Origin: Verrucomicrobiota bacterium
Lineage (GTDB): Bacteria > Verrucomicrobiota > Verrucomicrobiia > Limisphaerales > JACRJZ01
Assembly: GCA_016219875.1 (NCBI GenBank)
Contig: JACRJZ010000085.1
Coordinates: 17,654-81,653, forward strand
DNA length: 64,000 nucleotides
Direction: 5' to 3'
A program made the translations under genes and the position numbers. Of the stretch, positions 8,800-16,862 are shown piece by piece (position 1 is the first letter of the stretch; each line of letters begins with the position of its first letter). The notes under the pieces were generated by a model. The model was not told where the DNA came from. It saw only the letters and a list, made by a program, of their open reading frames with translations, and did not search any database.

Positions 8800-10320
8800 T
8801 CACGCTTGATGCCGCGCCTGCCGCTTGAGGGAACGGCTTCGCGGCGTGGCCTGGAGCGGGGCCACCTCAGACAGATGAGCCACCAGGAAACCCGGCTTGT
8901 CGCTCCGTCCCCCGCGTTGGTAATCGTGCCACAGGGCCGGCGCCGCGAGGCGCGGATCGAGCTTCAATTCCCCGGTGAGGAAGCGGAACAGCCATTCCAT
9001 CAACCGCAACAGCGCGATGGAGTCGGTGCGGCCAGCCTGGGCGAAGAGCCATTCGCTGAAACGCCAGAAACCCGCGAACGGAGAACCCGCGCCCCAGATC
9101 AGTGGCGTGGCTTCGACGAAGTTGCCGCTGTTGCCCACCAAGTCCCAGTAGCGGGCGAAGCGCTTCAGCTTCTGCATCGTGGCGAAATCCACCAGCCGGT
9201 GTTGCAGGATTTCATACGGCGGGTTCGGGCTGTAGGCCATCTGCCACTCGTCGGCGTGGCGCGCGATGGGAGCGCCGCGCAATCGCTTGAGGATGCCCAC
9301 CTGGATTTCGTGCGGGCGCAACGCGACGAGCCGGTCAAAGCCCGCCGCCATGCTCTCGAGCGATTCGCCGGGCAGGCCGAAGACGAGGTCGGAGTGGATG
9401 TGGACGCCCGTTTCCTGCCGCAGGAAGCGGAAGTTCTCCGCCAGCTTCGCGTAGTTCTGGCGGCGCTGAATGCGCTGGGCCACTGCCTCGTTGAACGTCT
9501 GCACGCCGGCCTCGAACTGCAGCGCGCCCGGAGGAAACCGGACAATGACCTCGCGCAGCGAGGCCGGCAGCCGATCCGGCACCATCTCGAAATGGAAGAA
9601 CAACCCCGGACGATGCCGCGCCAGCAGGAATTCCAGCACCGCACGACTGGCGGCCAGGTTCAGATTGAACGTGCGGTCCACGAATTTGAAGTGTCGCGCG
9701 CCGCGGTCCAGCAACCGCTGGAGCGCGCCGAGGAAATCCGGCAGCGGCGCTTGGCGCACCGGGATGTCCAACGAGGAGAGGCAGAACTCGCACTCGAACG
9801 GACACCCGCGCGAGGCTTCCACGTAAATGATCCGATGCTCGAGGTCGGCGTCCGTGTAGAGATCGTAGGGCAGCGCGAGTTGGCTGAACTCCGGCGGCGG
9901 CGCGGGAATGATTTTCTCCGCGGGAGGCTGGCCCTCGAGAATCCGGCGGCAGACCTCGGCAAATTTCAGGTCCGCTTCGCCTGTGACCACGAAGTCAGCC
10001 AGTTGGACGAGGGGCTGCGATTCGGTTTCGTAGCTGACCTCGGGGCCACCGAGGACGACCGTCACCTCCGGCATGATGCGCTTGAGCAAGGCGACCAATT
10101 CCGTGGAGGGCGCGGCATTCCAGATGTAGATGCCGAGGCCGATGATCTTTGGCCCGTGGGCCAGCAGGCTCTCGGCGACATCGACCGGGCGCTGGTGGAT
10201 GTCGAACTCCGCCAGCGCCGCGCGCGACTGGAGCGGGCCAAGGTTCGCCATCAAGTAGCGCAAGCCGAACGCCGAGTGGATGAACTTAGCGTTCAAGGTG
10301 GCCAGGACGATGTCAGGCAT
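8800..10320 (-). CDS. B12-binding domain radical SAM protein (DUF4080 type)
   Basis: About 506 aa from ATG at 10320 (MPDIVLATLNAKFIHSAFGL). The N-terminal third is a cobalamin-binding-like Rossmann fold (IIGLGIYIWN, VVLGGPEVS). The radical SAM core carries the 4Fe-4S motif C-x3-C-x2-C in ASRGCPFECEFC, followed by FKFVDRTFN and the SAM-binding FEAGVQTFN strand. The C-terminal region (YWDLVGNSGNF ... GFWRFSEWLF) is typical of DUF4080 proteins. Such enzymes may methylate or rearrange unactivated carbons; the substrate is unknown. No obvious operon partner. Confidence 0.9.
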   Translation of the reverse strand: MPDIVLATLNAKFIHSAFGLRYLMANLGPLQSRAALAEFDIHQRPVDVAESLLAHGPKIIGLGIYIWNAAPSTELVALLKRIMPEVTVVLGGPEVSYETESQPLVQLADFVVTGEADLKFAEVCRRILEGQPPAEKIIPAPPPEFSQLALPYDLYTDADLEHRIIYVEASRGCPFECEFCLSSLDIPVRQAPLPDFLGALQRLLDRGARHFKFVDRTFNLNLAASRAVLEFLLARHRPGLFFHFEMVPDRLPASLREVIVRFPPGALQFEAGVQTFNEAVAQRIQRRQNYAKLAENFRFLRQETGVHIHSDLVFGLPGESLESMAAGFDRLVALRPHEIQVGILKRLRGAPIARHADEWQMAYSPNPPYEILQHRLVDFATMQKLKRFARYWDLVGNSGNFVEATPLIWGAGSPFAGFWRFSEWLFAQAGRTDSIALLRLMEWLFRFLTGELKLDPRLAAPALWHDYQRGGRSDKPGFLVAHLSEVAPLQATPRSRSLKRQARHQA

Positions 10321-10388
10321 AGGCTGTTCGCTCAGTACAGCAGTAGGCCGAAGGCCCGGCATGCGTCTTGGGCGGCTCGCAGGGAATT

Positions 10389-10499
10389 GAAAATTGGAAA
10401 TGGAAAAGTGAAAAATGAAAATTGTCTGCTGGCTTCAATCCGCGGCGCGTCTCCGTCAATTTGAAATTTGCATTTTTCAATTTTCGATTTCCAATTCCT
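10389..10499. repeat. AT-rich heptanucleotide arrays in inverted arrangement
   Basis: Five units at 10389-10423 (GAAAATT, GGAAATG, GAAAAGT, GAAAAAT, GAAAATT) are answered by six inverse units at 10458-10499 (AATTTGA, AATTTGC, ATTTTTC, AATTTTC, GATTTCC, AATTCCT). The two arms bracket a 34-base GC-rich core. It is strikingly AT-rich for this chromosome and occupies the gap 10321-10504. Confidence 0.85.
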
Positions 10500-10504
10500 T
10501 ACTC

Positions 10505-11263
10505 CTACTGCGCCGTCCACCCGCCGTCGATCAGGAGGTCCGTGCCGGTGATGAATCCCGCCTCCTCCGAACAGAGATAAACCGCCAGCGCGCCGATGTC
10601 TTCGGGCCGTCCCCACTGGGCGAGCGGAATCTTGGACAGAAATTCCCGGTTCAACTCAGGGTTCTCCAGGAGCGGCTGGTTCATCTCCGTGGCGAAGGGC
10701 CCGGGGCTGATCCCGTTCACCGTGATTTTCTCCGGGGCCAGTTCGAGGGCCAGCGCCCGCGTGAAACCGAGCAGGCCCGACTTGCTGGCCGCGTAGGCCG
10801 TGCGCCCCGCCAGCGCGACGTGGCTCATGATCGAAGTCAGATTCAGGATGCGACCGTAGCCCTGGCCCTTGATGTGTGGAACGAACGCCCGGCACATCAG
10901 GAACACGCCGGTCAAGTTGGTGTCCAGCACCAAGCGCCAGTCGTCCAGCGTCAATTCCGTGACCGGCTTGCGCACGTTCACGCCGGCGTTGTTGATGAGG
11001 ACGTGGAGCCGTCCCAAGCGCGCGACAACGTCCCGGCGGAGTTGCTCGACCTGCGCCTCGTCTGTCACGTCAGCACGGAAGACTTCGGCGACGGCGCCCA
11101 AGCCGCGCACTTCCTCCGCCACGACTTTCAGCTTGTCCAAGTCACGCGACACCAGCGCGACCTGCGCCCCCGCTTGCGCCAACGCCAAAGCCATGGCTTT
11201 GCCCAGTCCTTTGCTGGCACCGGTGATGAGCGCTGTCCTGCCGGAAAGCTGCTTGTTGTTCAT
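10505..11263 (-). CDS. Short-chain dehydrogenase/reductase
   Basis: 252 aa from ATG at 11263. Classical SDR: NAD(P)-binding TGASKGLG (about 14-21), NNAG, catalytic Ser in LTSIMSH, Tyr-x3-Lys in YAASKSG, and PG motif ISPGPFATEMN. The C-terminal half (LSKIPLAQWGRPEDIGALA ... GTDLLIDGG) most resembles gluconate 5-dehydrogenase or 3-oxoacyl-ACP reductase relatives. Because it stands alone, not in a fatty acid cluster, a sugar-acid or polyol substrate is more likely. The start is set by the Rossmann strand and a purine-containing GGCGGCG just upstream. Confidence 0.92.
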   Translation of the reverse strand: MNNKQLSGRTALITGASKGLGKAMALALAQAGAQVALVSRDLDKLKVVAEEVRGLGAVAEVFRADVTDEAQVEQLRRDVVARLGRLHVLINNAGVNVRKPVTELTLDDWRLVLDTNLTGVFLMCRAFVPHIKGQGYGRILNLTSIMSHVALAGRTAYAASKSGLLGFTRALALELAPEKITVNGISPGPFATEMNQPLLENPELNREFLSKIPLAQWGRPEDIGALAVYLCSEEAGFITGTDLLIDGGWTAQ

Positions 11264-11394
11264 ATCGCCGCCGACAGTGTCGCATGGCCGCGGCAAAGTG
11301 AACCGCAAAGAATCGGGAGCGGACGCGGCGGACGCGAGATGACGTTGCTTTGGTTCGCCGCAGGGTCGCCTCAAGCTCCGATCCGCCGCACTTC

Positions 11395-11529
11395 GTAGCG
11401 CTGGTTTTCCAACCTGCCGTCTCGCCGACTTGCAGTCGGCAGGGCCGTGAAACTTCCAGCCTGCTGGCCTAGTCCAACGCCCGCCGGTTGGAAAACCGGC
11501 GCTACGGCAGACTCGAAAGTCTGCGCTAC
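11395..11529. repeat. Family I palindromic repeat, copy b
   Basis: Homologous to the reverse complement of copy d (43928-44062), including the shared segment around TCGCCGACTTGCAGTCGGCA and AGTCCAACGC; identity extends about 25 bases beyond the left palindrome (CAAGCTCCGATCCGCC). It fills much of the 356-base gap 11264-11619. No coding evidence otherwise. Confidence 0.85.
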
Positions 11530-11619
11530 GGCGGTGGTGTCCGGTTGCGCCTATCCGCCATCCGCGTCTTCGTTTTGTTTTGTCACCCTGGGCCGGCAGC
11601 GGCTAAATCTGCGGGCGTC

Positions 11620-12024
11620 ATGAACTCATTCTGCCACTGGATCGGGATGGCCGACGTCTTCAGCCAGAGCCACTGGGATGCCTGGAAGGCCGTGGGCTGG
11701 CTGGGCAATGCGGTGTTCTTCTCACGCTTCATCGTGCAGTGGTACCTCACGGAGAAACGGCGGCAGGTGGTGATTCCGAGCGCGTTCTGGTGGCTCAGCC
11801 TCGCCGGCGCGTTGCTCCTGTTCGTCTATGGGCTGCACCTGGGCGACTGGGTGTTCATCTTCGCCTACGCCTTCACGTGGATTCCCTACGTGCGCAACCT
11901 CGTCATCCACCATCGGCACAAGGCGGCGCAGCAGTTGTGCGCGGCGTGCGAGGCGACCTGCGTGCCGACGGCGAGGTTCTGTCACCATTGCGGCACGCGG
12001 CTGCCGCAAACGCAGGCGGGGTAG
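11620..12024 (+). CDS. LAB_N-domain membrane protein fused to a C-terminal zinc ribbon
   Basis: 134 aa from ATG at 11620; an open frame extends upstream but reads family I repeat (ENRRYGRLESLRYG), so that part is excluded. Residues about 20-105 are the lipid-A-disaccharide synthase N-terminal domain (GWLGNAVFFSRFIVQW, SEKRRQV-like TEKRRQVVIP, FWWLSLAGALLLFVYG, FIFAYAFTWIPYVRNL), a three-helix PQ-loop-like membrane module. Residues about 110-128 carry CAAC and CHHC, a probable zinc ribbon. Stand-alone LAB_N proteins occur next to lipid A or polyprenyl-sugar genes, but none is adjacent here. The zinc ribbon fusion is unusual. Confidence 0.85.
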   Translation: MNSFCHWIGMADVFSQSHWDAWKAVGWLGNAVFFSRFIVQWYLTEKRRQVVIPSAFWWLSLAGALLLFVYGLHLGDWVFIFAYAFTWIPYVRNLVIHHRHKAAQQLCAACEATCVPTARFCHHCGTRLPQTQAG

Positions 12025-12048
12025 GCGAAAACCAGGCGTCGGGTACGC

Positions 12049-15000
12049 TTACGGCAACTCCGCGCGCACGGTCACGATGGTCCAGGCTGGCACGTCGATG
12101 GCCCCGCTGATGGGCTGGCCCGCGCGCTCGCTGTTGCCACTCAAGGAAACTGACTTCGGCTGCGGATCCGCCCACTTGAGTTCGGTCTTCTGGTCTTGGC
12201 CCGAGGCGCCGAAGAGACGGACGATGAGCGCCTTGCCGTCGTCGCTGGGCTTGAAGGCGGAAACCTGGACATCGCGGTTGGAGACGGACAGGCGCGGCGC
12301 TTTCGGCTCGTCGCCGCGGGCGGGAAGCACCACGAGCGGCTGGCTCAACTCGACGGCTTCGCGCGCGGCTTGGGCGGCGTCGAAACCGCGTCCGTGCGGC
12401 CAGATGAAATAGCGGAAGACCGTCGGGCCGTCCTGCTCAGCGCGGTAATTCGTGTGCCAGTGGTTGTTCATGGCCCAGGAGTAGATCGTGGTGGACGGCT
12501 CGATCTTGTTCTTCCAAGCGCGCGGGTCGGGGAGTGAGCCGATGAGGTTGGCTGTGATGCCGCCGACCTCGACGAGCGGCGCATCGGGCGTCATCCATGT
12601 CACGCCGAACTTGTCGTTCGAGATGTCCACCCAGCGCTGCACGGTGAACCAGTTCTTGCACGCGCCGGCGATCTGGTCGGCTTCCGGGCGCACCACGCCC
12701 CACGGCACGTCCATGCGCACGGTGCCGCCGGGCACGTTGAAGCCGAAGCCGAAGTGGACACCTTCCTTGGCGCGCACGGCTTTCTTGTCCACGGTGTTGA
12801 TGACCTCGATGTAATTCCGCAACGCGTGGAGGCGGTATTCACGGGTCAATTTGTTGCAGCCCGGGGCATCGGACTCGACGAGCAACGAGGCGATGAGCGG
12901 CCCCTTCTCCTTCACGGAAATCTTCACCGGGCCGTTGCGCTGAAGGCCCTTGAGGTCGCTGCCAGGGAGGTAGAAGTAATCGTTCAGAGCGGTGGGGGCG
13001 TTGGTGTCCACCAGCTCGCGGCGATCGTAGATCAAGCTCGCAATGCCGCCAGTCTTCTCATCGAGGCGCAAGGTAAGCGCCTTGGCGACGGCAGAGCGCG
13101 GCGTCTGGAGCGTGGCGCCTTCGGCCCGTGCCGCCGAGAACTTGGAGTCATCGCGCGCGTTCGGAGTGATCTGGAAGCGAAACACCCGCAAGCCGCCGGT
13201 GCAGAGCCGGAACACCAGCTCGCCGGAAGTCAGGCGTTGCGACACCACCGTGGCTTCGTTCTCCGGGCGGCCGGCAATGCCATCGCCGGCCCGCGAGAGC
13301 TCCTTCGGCACGACCACCAATTCCCACGCCCAACCGTGGCCGCGGGTGTTGATGACATCGATGGCTGGGGCTGTTTCCGACGGGTCGGGCGGGCTGCCCT
13401 GAGCCTGCCGCTGCGGCGCGACAGGGGCGTCGCGCCCTACCGCCTTGCCCCGCGCGGCATCGGCTTCGGCCAGCAGCTTTCGCGACTGTTGGTCCGCATC
13501 CACCGCGAATTGTCGCTTGATCGCCCACTGGCTTTTCACGAATGGCGCGTCCGGCTGGCTGATGCTGTTGTGCGCGCCCCAGGTGTGCTCGTCGTAGAGC
13601 ACGACGTTGCGCCAGGCCTGATAAAAGTCGCGGAGCGGATACGCTGGCGAATTGAACAGGGCGAAGAGCGTCTCTGCCTGTACCAGCCGCTCAGCGGCGG
13701 CGCGGTTCAGGGCCGTCTCCAGCGCGCTCGACGCGGCGCCATCTTCCCAGTAAGGCGTGAAGTCGCCTTGCGCCGTCGGAATCTTGTCGCCGTAACGCTT
13801 CTCGAAGTCGCGGAACATCTCTGCCGTGGTGGCGATGACGAGCTTGGGATAGGCGTGGGTATCGTTCCATTTCTTCACCGTGTCCGCGAAGTTCACGTCG
13901 GGCGCGCCGTTGTCACCGAGACAGTGGCGGACTTGGACGAAGTCGTAGGGATAACCTTTGGCGTCAAGCTGGCCGAGGTAGTTCAGGAGATTGTCCGCCG
14001 AACTGAAAACGCGGTAGTAGCCGGTGCCGGTCATCCAGACGAGCACCTTGTCCTTGCCGTTCGGGCCGAGCCACCAGAAGGGCTTGTCGCCCCGCGCGGC
14101 GATGGTGTGCCCGATGCGGTCGCCACCGTTCGGGCCGATGGACCAATACTTCACGCCGGTGTGCGCGAAGGCGGGGACCGCGCCCCAGGTGTAGCCCGGC
14201 ACGTCGGTAATCATGGCCGACTCGACGGGGACGCCGGTGCGCTTCTCCAACTCTGGTCCCATCCGCAGGAGCCGCAGCAATTCTTCCGGCCGGCACAGAC
14301 CCGTGAGCATGTTGCCGTAAAGCGCGTCCAGGCCGACCTGCCCCGCGCGCACCGCGTCGTAAAATTGCTGGCGCTGTTCGCGCGTGGCCTGTTGGAGGTA
14401 GCTGTCCACGGCCCAGAGGACTTCGACGTTCCACTTGAAGCGCGAGCCGGGCGGGTTGTTGGCGGATTTCTTCGCGGCGTCCATCGCCATCTCGAGATAT
14501 TTCCACTGCGCTTTCTCCACGTCGGTCTGGACGTGCGTGTAGCCGATATCGACGTGCGAATGCGGGAGCAAATAGACCACCCACTTGCGAACGGGCTTGA
14601 GGGTGATGGCTTGCGCGGCGAGCGTCTGGCCGGCCACTTCGACGGACACTCGCGTGGGCGACTCTTTTTGCACTGCGGGCACGACGACTTCAAAGTTCCG
14701 CGCGCCGGCGCCGAGCGAGAGCTTGGTGTCAGGCGCGCCGTCCACTTTCGCCACGGCTTCGACCGGCTCATCGAAGTGGCGGATCGCCACGTTGATCACT
14801 TGCATCAACTGGCCGTTGCGCTCGACCAACGCTGGTGGGGAGTCCAGCGAATTCACGATCGTGCCGGTGACTTTGCCCAGTTCGGCGCCGGCGGGCGTGG
14901 CCAAGCCGACCCAATCGTAAAGGATCCAGCACCCCGTGCGCGTGGTGATGGCGATCTCGTTGCCGCCGGCCTTAAGCAGGCTGCTGGGGAATGCGAGCTC

Positions 15001-15489
15001 GAACTTGTGCTCCCGGCCCTTGGCGGGCTGGCCGTGAATGGATTCGTCGCCGCCGCCGGGTGGAGTCTGATGTTTGAACTGGCGGCCATTGATCCGAATC
15101 CCCAACTCCGGCGGCTGGCCACGATGCGTGTCCACCAAATCGAGGGTCAGTTTGCATTCGCCCGCCGGGAGCGGCGCTTTCAAGCCGAAGACAATGGAGA
15201 ACGTGTGTGGCTTCATGCCTGCCCAGGGATCGCCGGGACCCGGCTGAACAAAAGGCCAGTCGCGTTTGACGTCGGACTCGCCGATGACGAACAAGGCGTC
15301 CTGCCGGAGCTCTCCATACCGATTCGGAGCGAGCGCAAACTCGCGGTCATCGTTGTCCGGTTTGCCGATTTGCCAGAGCCACGCGCCCGTTGGCCGCTGG
15401 GCCAACGCGCTGGCGCCGGACAGGACGAGCATGGCGAAGGCGAGTCTAAGTGTCAGAAACGAGGTTCTTGCACGGGATTGCTGTTTCAT
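12049..15489 (-). CDS. Exported GH38-type alpha-mannosidase
   Basis: 1,146 aa from ATG at 15489 (MKQQSRARTSFLTLRLAFAM), chosen because it opens a signal peptide ending near SGASALAQ. Residues about 30-230 form a beta-sandwich like those in polysaccharide lyases. The GH38 catalytic domain begins with LPHSHVDIGYTH (about 308), the zinc-binding His-x-His and Asp. Asp in ITDVPGYTWG (about 428) is a candidate nucleophile. C-terminal beta domains follow (LRLDEKTGGIASLIYD, YRLHALRNYIEVINTVDKK). Expected role: hydrolysis of alpha-mannosides from exogenous glycans. A linker at about residues 683-700 is read from a small palindromic repeat (see separate entry). Confidence 0.9.
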   Translation of the reverse strand: MKQQSRARTSFLTLRLAFAMLVLSGASALAQRPTGAWLWQIGKPDNDDREFALAPNRYGELRQDALFVIGESDVKRDWPFVQPGPGDPWAGMKPHTFSIVFGLKAPLPAGECKLTLDLVDTHRGQPPELGIRINGRQFKHQTPPGGGDESIHGQPAKGREHKFELAFPSSLLKAGGNEIAITTRTGCWILYDWVGLATPAGAELGKVTGTIVNSLDSPPALVERNGQLMQVINVAIRHFDEPVEAVAKVDGAPDTKLSLGAGARNFEVVVPAVQKESPTRVSVEVAGQTLAAQAITLKPVRKWVVYLLPHSHVDIGYTHVQTDVEKAQWKYLEMAMDAAKKSANNPPGSRFKWNVEVLWAVDSYLQQATREQRQQFYDAVRAGQVGLDALYGNMLTGLCRPEELLRLLRMGPELEKRTGVPVESAMITDVPGYTWGAVPAFAHTGVKYWSIGPNGGDRIGHTIAARGDKPFWWLGPNGKDKVLVWMTGTGYYRVFSSADNLLNYLGQLDAKGYPYDFVQVRHCLGDNGAPDVNFADTVKKWNDTHAYPKLVIATTAEMFRDFEKRYGDKIPTAQGDFTPYWEDGAASSALETALNRAAAERLVQAETLFALFNSPAYPLRDFYQAWRNVVLYDEHTWGAHNSISQPDAPFVKSQWAIKRQFAVDADQQSRKLLAEADAARGKAVGRDAPVAPQRQAQGSPPDPSETAPAIDVINTRGHGWAWELVVVPKELSRAGDGIAGRPENEATVVSQRLTSGELVFRLCTGGLRVFRFQITPNARDDSKFSAARAEGATLQTPRSAVAKALTLRLDEKTGGIASLIYDRRELVDTNAPTALNDYFYLPGSDLKGLQRNGPVKISVKEKGPLIASLLVESDAPGCNKLTREYRLHALRNYIEVINTVDKKAVRAKEGVHFGFGFNVPGGTVRMDVPWGVVRPEADQIAGACKNWFTVQRWVDISNDKFGVTWMTPDAPLVEVGGITANLIGSLPDPRAWKNKIEPSTTIYSWAMNNHWHTNYRAEQDGPTVFRYFIWPHGRGFDAAQAAREAVELSQPLVVLPARGDEPKAPRLSVSNRDVQVSAFKPSDDGKALIVRLFGASGQDQKTELKWADPQPKSVSLSGNSERAGQPISGAIDVPAWTIVTVRAELP
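13390..13440. repeat. Small palindromic repeat translated in frame inside the mannosidase
   Basis: The stretch carries an 8-bp stem, GGCGCGAC answered by GTCGCGCC at 13415-13436, inside the mannosidase reading frame. It encodes the Arg/Pro/Gln-rich linker GRDAPVAPQRQAQGSPPDP between two beta domains. Composition and palindromy resemble the intergenic elements rather than the enzyme. Confidence 0.6.
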
Positions 15490-15812
15490 AGTTCGAGTCT
15501 CGGTTGGCTGTTTGCGTTGATAGTCAGACTTGGCCTCGGTTCGGCTATTCAAAAAGCTTCGCTGCAGCCGATGTGAGGAGGCTCAGGATTCCTGATCCCA
15601 AGACTGGGAGTTGAGGGCGCGCGGAACAACGCTGATCCCCAACCGCCGGGTCTGGGGACACGGCCTACAGCTCTAGCGCGACCCTGTAGGCCCGGTGCCC
15701 TCACCGGGCGGGCCACGTCATTTCCACAGGCTCAGGAGTCCCGAGGCTCTGTTCAGAGGCCAGAAATCAGAAGCAAGTCAGAACCTCCTCACTGAAAGTC
15801 CGCGCTGTGTTA
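15490..15812. other. Gene-free 323-base gap with repeat fragments
   Basis: Upstream of the mannosidase and downstream of hemH. It holds a half copy of family II (about 15545-15584), family V copy a (15641-15725) and a degraded heptad run GCCAGAA/ATCAGAA/GCAAGTC near 15758-15778. No credible gene was seen. Confidence 0.75.
15641..15725. repeat. Family V repeat, copy a
   Basis: Nearly identical by eye to the reverse complement of 28223-28310: both contain CTGTAGGCCCGGTGCCCTCA and the flanks GCCGGGTCTGGGGAC and CACGTCATTTCC. Internal hairpins are formed by CCCGGTG..CACCGGG. Confidence 0.85.
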
Positions 15813-16823
15813 TTAGCCAGTGAAGCGCCTCGCCCACTTCTCCAGCGTCTCGATCCAAAGCGGGTGATCGTTCAAACAAGGCACGCGGACCAACTCCTGC
15901 CCGCCGGCTTCGAGGAACGTCTCTGCGCCCCGGATGCCGATCTCCTCAATCGTTTCCAGGCAATCCGCCACGAACGCCGGACACATCACCAGCAGCCGCT
16001 TCACGCCCCGCGCGGCGAGCCGGCCCAGCTCCACGTCGGTGTAAGGTTTCAGCCACGGATCGCGCCCGAGCCGGGACTGGAAGGCGATGGAGTACTTGGC
16101 GATGCCGGCTGCGCGCACGAAGGCCGCGACCGTCTTGAAGCATTGGGCGCGATAGCAGGTCGCGTGGGCGGGGCTGGGCTCGTCGCAGCAGTTTTCCCGA
16201 GTCAAGCAGTGGCGCTTCGTGGGATCGGATTTCTTCAGATGCCGCTCCGGCACGCCGTGAAAACTGAACAGCAGATGGTCGTAGTCCTGTTTGAGGTAAC
16301 CGGCCACACTGCCGACGAGCGCCTTGATGTAGTCGGGATCGTCGCCGTAGGGCGGCTGCACTGTGAGCCGCAAGGCGGGAGCGACCTTCGGCAGCAACTC
16401 CTGCACGCGCAGCACGGCGGTTTCGTAGCTCGACATCGCATAATGCGGGAAGAGCGGGATGAGCAATGCCTCCTCCACGCCCGCCTCCCGCAAGCGCGTC
16501 AGAGCACCGCGGATGGACGGCTCCTGGTACCTCATGCCGAGTTCCACCGGCAGCTTCAGCCGCTGTTGTAGCTCGGCTTGGACGCGCCGGCCCATCACGA
16601 TCAGAGGCGAGCCTTCCGCGGTCCAAATTTTGTGATATGCCTCCGCCGACTGCGCGGGCCGCTTCGGCAGGATGGCGAAGTGAACGATGGCAAAGCGGAT
16701 CGGCCACGGCGCGTCCAGCACGCGTCCGTCCATGAGGAACTCGCGCAAGTAGCGCCGCACGTCCGGCACGGAGGGCGAGGCGGGCGAACCGAGGTTGACG
16801 AGGAGGAGGCCTTTCTGAGACAT
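15813..16823 (-). CDS. hemH: Ferrochelatase
   Basis: 336 aa. Inserts Fe(II) into the porphyrin ring as the last heme step (or coproporphyrin in the coproporphyrin-dependent route). Family signatures: LLLVNLGSPASP at the start, GSPLIV, LFPHYAMSSYETA, and the metal-site His in LLFSFHGVPERHLKKSDP; SRLGRDPWLKPYTD near residue 245 and CPAFVADCLETIEEIG near residue 280. Length is normal. It lies 16 bases after hemY on the same strand, so the two are probably cotranscribed. Confidence 0.97.
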   Translation of the reverse strand: MSQKGLLLVNLGSPASPSVPDVRRYLREFLMDGRVLDAPWPIRFAIVHFAILPKRPAQSAEAYHKIWTAEGSPLIVMGRRVQAELQQRLKLPVELGMRYQEPSIRGALTRLREAGVEEALLIPLFPHYAMSSYETAVLRVQELLPKVAPALRLTVQPPYGDDPDYIKALVGSVAGYLKQDYDHLLFSFHGVPERHLKKSDPTKRHCLTRENCCDEPSPAHATCYRAQCFKTVAAFVRAAGIAKYSIAFQSRLGRDPWLKPYTDVELGRLAARGVKRLLVMCPAFVADCLETIEEIGIRGAETFLEAGGQELVRVPCLNDHPLWIETLEKWARRFTG

Positions 16824-16830
16824 GGAGGAC

Positions 16831-16862
16831 GTTGAAGCTTTAAGGGATTGAAGCGTTGAAGC
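16831..16862. repeat. Octanucleotide array, 4 units
   Basis: Units GTTGAAGC, TTTAAGGG, ATTGAAGC, GTTGAAGC. It spans the hemY stop codon and the hemY-hemH junction, and encodes the last hemY residues (RFNASIP). Confidence 0.85.

Noticed and set aside
11488..11619. N-terminal extension of the LAB_N protein (starting ENRRYGRLESLRYG)
   Set aside because: It is translated family I repeat; similar strings appear before other genes.
12754..15576. Long plus-strand open frame opposite the GH38 mannosidase
   Set aside because: Its translation is rich in Arg/His/Gly without motifs and mirrors the codon pattern of the mannosidase on the other strand.
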